Shown here: positions 41,006 through 42,284 of the stretch, one piece after another
Layout of the letters: every line of letters starts with the position of its first letter
Position numbering within the stretch: position 1 is the first letter of the stretch
From: QHWT01 sp046726015
Lineage (GTDB): Bacteria; Acidobacteriota; Vicinamibacteria; Vicinamibacterales; 2-12-FULL-66-21
Assembly: GCA_046726015.1 (NCBI GenBank)
Contig: JBKOZS010000147.1
Location: forward strand, 1 to 42,284
DNA length: 42,284 nt
Direction: 5' to 3'
The notes under the pieces: generated by a model
What the model was told of the DNA's origin: nothing
The model's input: the letters and a program-made list of their open reading frames with translations, nothing else
Database searches by the model: none
Translations under genes and position numbers: made by a program

Positions 41006-42244
41006 ATGAAGCGACGCGAATTCCTGAAGAACGCCGGGGCCGTGAGCACGCTCGCGCTCGTGCCTCGCGACATCGCAGGCGAGCAAGCCGCCGCGCCACA
41101 GACCAGCGAACGCGACCTGTGGGTCGGCGTGATGCGGCGGCTCGCGAACCCGGTGCTGACGAACCTGTCGAATGGCACCTTGAAGAGCCGGATGCCGGTC
41201 GAGCAGGCCGAAGGGGCCGACCGGCGGGCCGTCACTCACCTCGAGGCGTTCGGCCGGCTGCTCGCCGGCATCGCGCCGTGGCTCGAGCTCCAGGCCGATG
41301 ACACGCCGGAAGGACAGCTGCGCGCGAAGTATCGGGGGCTCGCACACCAGGCACTGGCGCGCGCCGTCGACCCCGCATCGCCGGACTTCATGAACTTCAC
41401 GCGCGAGCGGCAGCCACTGGTTGATGCCGCCTTTCTCGGGCAGGGGCTGCTTCGCGCGCCACGGGCGCTGACGGACGCACTCGACGCGACAACCAGGCGT
41501 CATCTGATCGCCGCGCTCGAATCGACGCGCGCGATCACGCCGGGCTTCAACAACTGGCTGCTTTTCAGCGCAACGGTGGAAGCGACACTCAAACGTCTCG
41601 GCGCGTGGTGGGATCGCCTGCGCGTGGACTATGCCGTGCGCCAGCACGAGCAGTGGTACAAGGGAGACGGCGCGTATGGCGACGGGCCGGAGTTCCACTG
41701 GGATTACTACAACAGCTTCGTAATCCACCCGATGCTGCTCGACGTGCTCGACGCCTGCGCTGACGACAACAACGCGTGGAAGCAGATGATGCCGCGCGTG
41801 GAGCAGCGCGCGCGGCGGTACGCGGCGGTGCAGGAACGCCTCATCGCGCCGGATGGATCGTTCCCGCCAATTGGGCGCTCGCTCGCCTACCGGTTCGGCG
41901 CCTTCCACCTGCTGGCGCAGATGGCGCTCCGTCGCGCACTGCCCGAGGGCGTGTCGCCGTCACAAGTGCGTGGCGCGCTGACCGCGGTGATCAAACGGAC
42001 CATCGATGCGCCTGGAACGTTCGACGCGAACGGCTGGCTGCGGATTGGGTTCTGTGGCCACCAGCCCGCTATCGGCGAGACCTACATTTCGACTGGAAGT
42101 CTGTATCTGTGCTCGGTGGGCTTGCTGCCATTAGGGCTGCCGCCGACGGACCCGTTCTGGTCGGCGCCGGCGGAGCCCTGCACTTCCGCTCGCGCATGGT
42201 CAGGCGAGCGCTTCCCAATCGACCATGCGCTCAGTGCGACCTGA
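41006..42244 (+). CDS. DUF2264-family protein with Tat-type signal
   Basis: ATG 41006 gives 412 residues beginning MKRREFLKNAGAVS, a twin-arginine-like signal, followed by an alpha-helical barrel with the DUF2264 pattern (FNNWLLFSATVEATL, YKGDGAYGDGPEFHWDYYNS, GETYISTGSLYLCSVGLLPL). Proteins of this family occur in glycan loci next to lyases and hydrolases, but no reaction is established to my knowledge; an (alpha/alpha) toroid with Asp/Tyr-lined cleft suggests a glycoside or uronate enzyme, which is inference. The 166-nt gap at 40840-41005 holds a weak -10-like CATAAA (40939) and nothing else I recognise. A 9-bp tandem repeat begins 4 nt after its stop. Confidence 0.85.
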   Translation: MKRREFLKNAGAVSTLALVPRDIAGEQAAAPQTSERDLWVGVMRRLANPVLTNLSNGTLKSRMPVEQAEGADRRAVTHLEAFGRLLAGIAPWLELQADDTPEGQLRAKYRGLAHQALARAVDPASPDFMNFTRERQPLVDAAFLGQGLLRAPRALTDALDATTRRHLIAALESTRAITPGFNNWLLFSATVEATLKRLGAWWDRLRVDYAVRQHEQWYKGDGAYGDGPEFHWDYYNSFVIHPMLLDVLDACADDNNAWKQMMPRVEQRARRYAAVQERLIAPDGSFPPIGRSLAYRFGAFHLLAQMALRRALPEGVSPSQVRGALTAVIKRTIDAPGTFDANGWLRIGFCGHQPAIGETYISTGSLYLCSVGLLPLGLPPTDPFWSAPAEPCTSARAWSGERFPIDHALSAT

Positions 42245-42247
42245 GAG

Positions 42248-42284
42248 GGTTCCCGAGGTTCTCGGGGTTCTCCAGGTTCCCGAG
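42248..42284. repeat. Four tandem 9-bp repeats after the DUF2264 stop
   Basis: GGTTCCCGA, GGTTCTCGG, GGTTCTCCA, GGTTCCCGA run in exact 9-bp steps from 42248, 4 nt after the stop, and continue to the window end. It is the 9-bp counterpart of the 3'-end heptad repeats. The window ends before any inverted arm could be seen. Confidence 0.8.

Overview
The window is a GC-rich bacterial chromosome segment with dense coding, about 28 protein genes and no rRNA, tRNA, IS element or CRISPR array that I could see. An Oar-type TonB-dependent receptor with an N-terminal carboxypeptidase-like domain and no SusD partner, a DUF4097 protein, HD-GYP proteins with an extra N-terminal domain, and a GH97/GH88 glycan locus together suggest an Acidobacteriota genome, probably Vicinamibacteria-like. 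This assignment is inference from gene content only.

Layout. (1) 1-5062 (+): a signalling cassette of an HD-GYP protein (cut by the window edge), a HEAT-repeat protein, a second HD-GYP protein and a small membrane protein, the last three linked by overlapping start and stop codons. (2) 5155-6765 (+): a secreted PafA/NPP-type phosphatase. (3) 6781-11946 (+): a tightly packed run of thermolysin-like protease, outer-membrane barrel, one-domain O6-alkylguanine alkyltransferase, ECF sigma factor, zinc-finger anti-sigma factor and DUF4097 protein. (4) 12158-12736 (+): a small secreted protein, convergent with the next block. (5) 12855-21516 (-): a cell-shape operon reading GGDEF cyclase, mreB, mreC, mreD, mrdA (PBP2), rodA, rng (RNase G). 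(6) 21871-25269 (+): a membrane-anchored parvulin and an aldehyde dehydrogenase. (7) 25403-42244, both strands: a uronate/pectin-type utilisation locus with TonB receptor, KdgD-like dehydratase, ACS-type MFS transporter, DlgD/YiaK-like reductase, GH88 unsaturated glucuronyl hydrolase, SDR, a rhamnogalacturonan-lyase-like propeller, a PQQ-type propeller, a GntR/FCD regulator, GH97 and DUF2264.

How the parts fit. In the glycan locus, extracellular or periplasmic enzymes (propeller lyase-like protein, GH97, GH88) would release unsaturated uronates, the TonB receptor and MFS carrier would import products, and KdgD, DlgD, the SDR and possibly the aldehyde dehydrogenase would send sugar acids toward 2-oxoglutarate and central metabolism. 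The TonB promoter carries a perfect 16-bp LacI/PurR-type palindrome between plausible -35 and -10 boxes, with a second degenerate copy 22 bp away.

The most unusual signal is in the gaps. At least seven intergenic sites carry tandem 7-bp repeats of several unrelated unit sequences (ATTCGTC-like, GTGCNNN, GAGGNCC, GGCTYAN). At most of them the units return as an inverted arm, so the RNA could fold. Almost all start within about 30 nt downstream of a stop codon or contain it. A related 9-bp tandem repeat follows the last gene. This 3'-end-associated heptad-repeat architecture is what I would follow up first.
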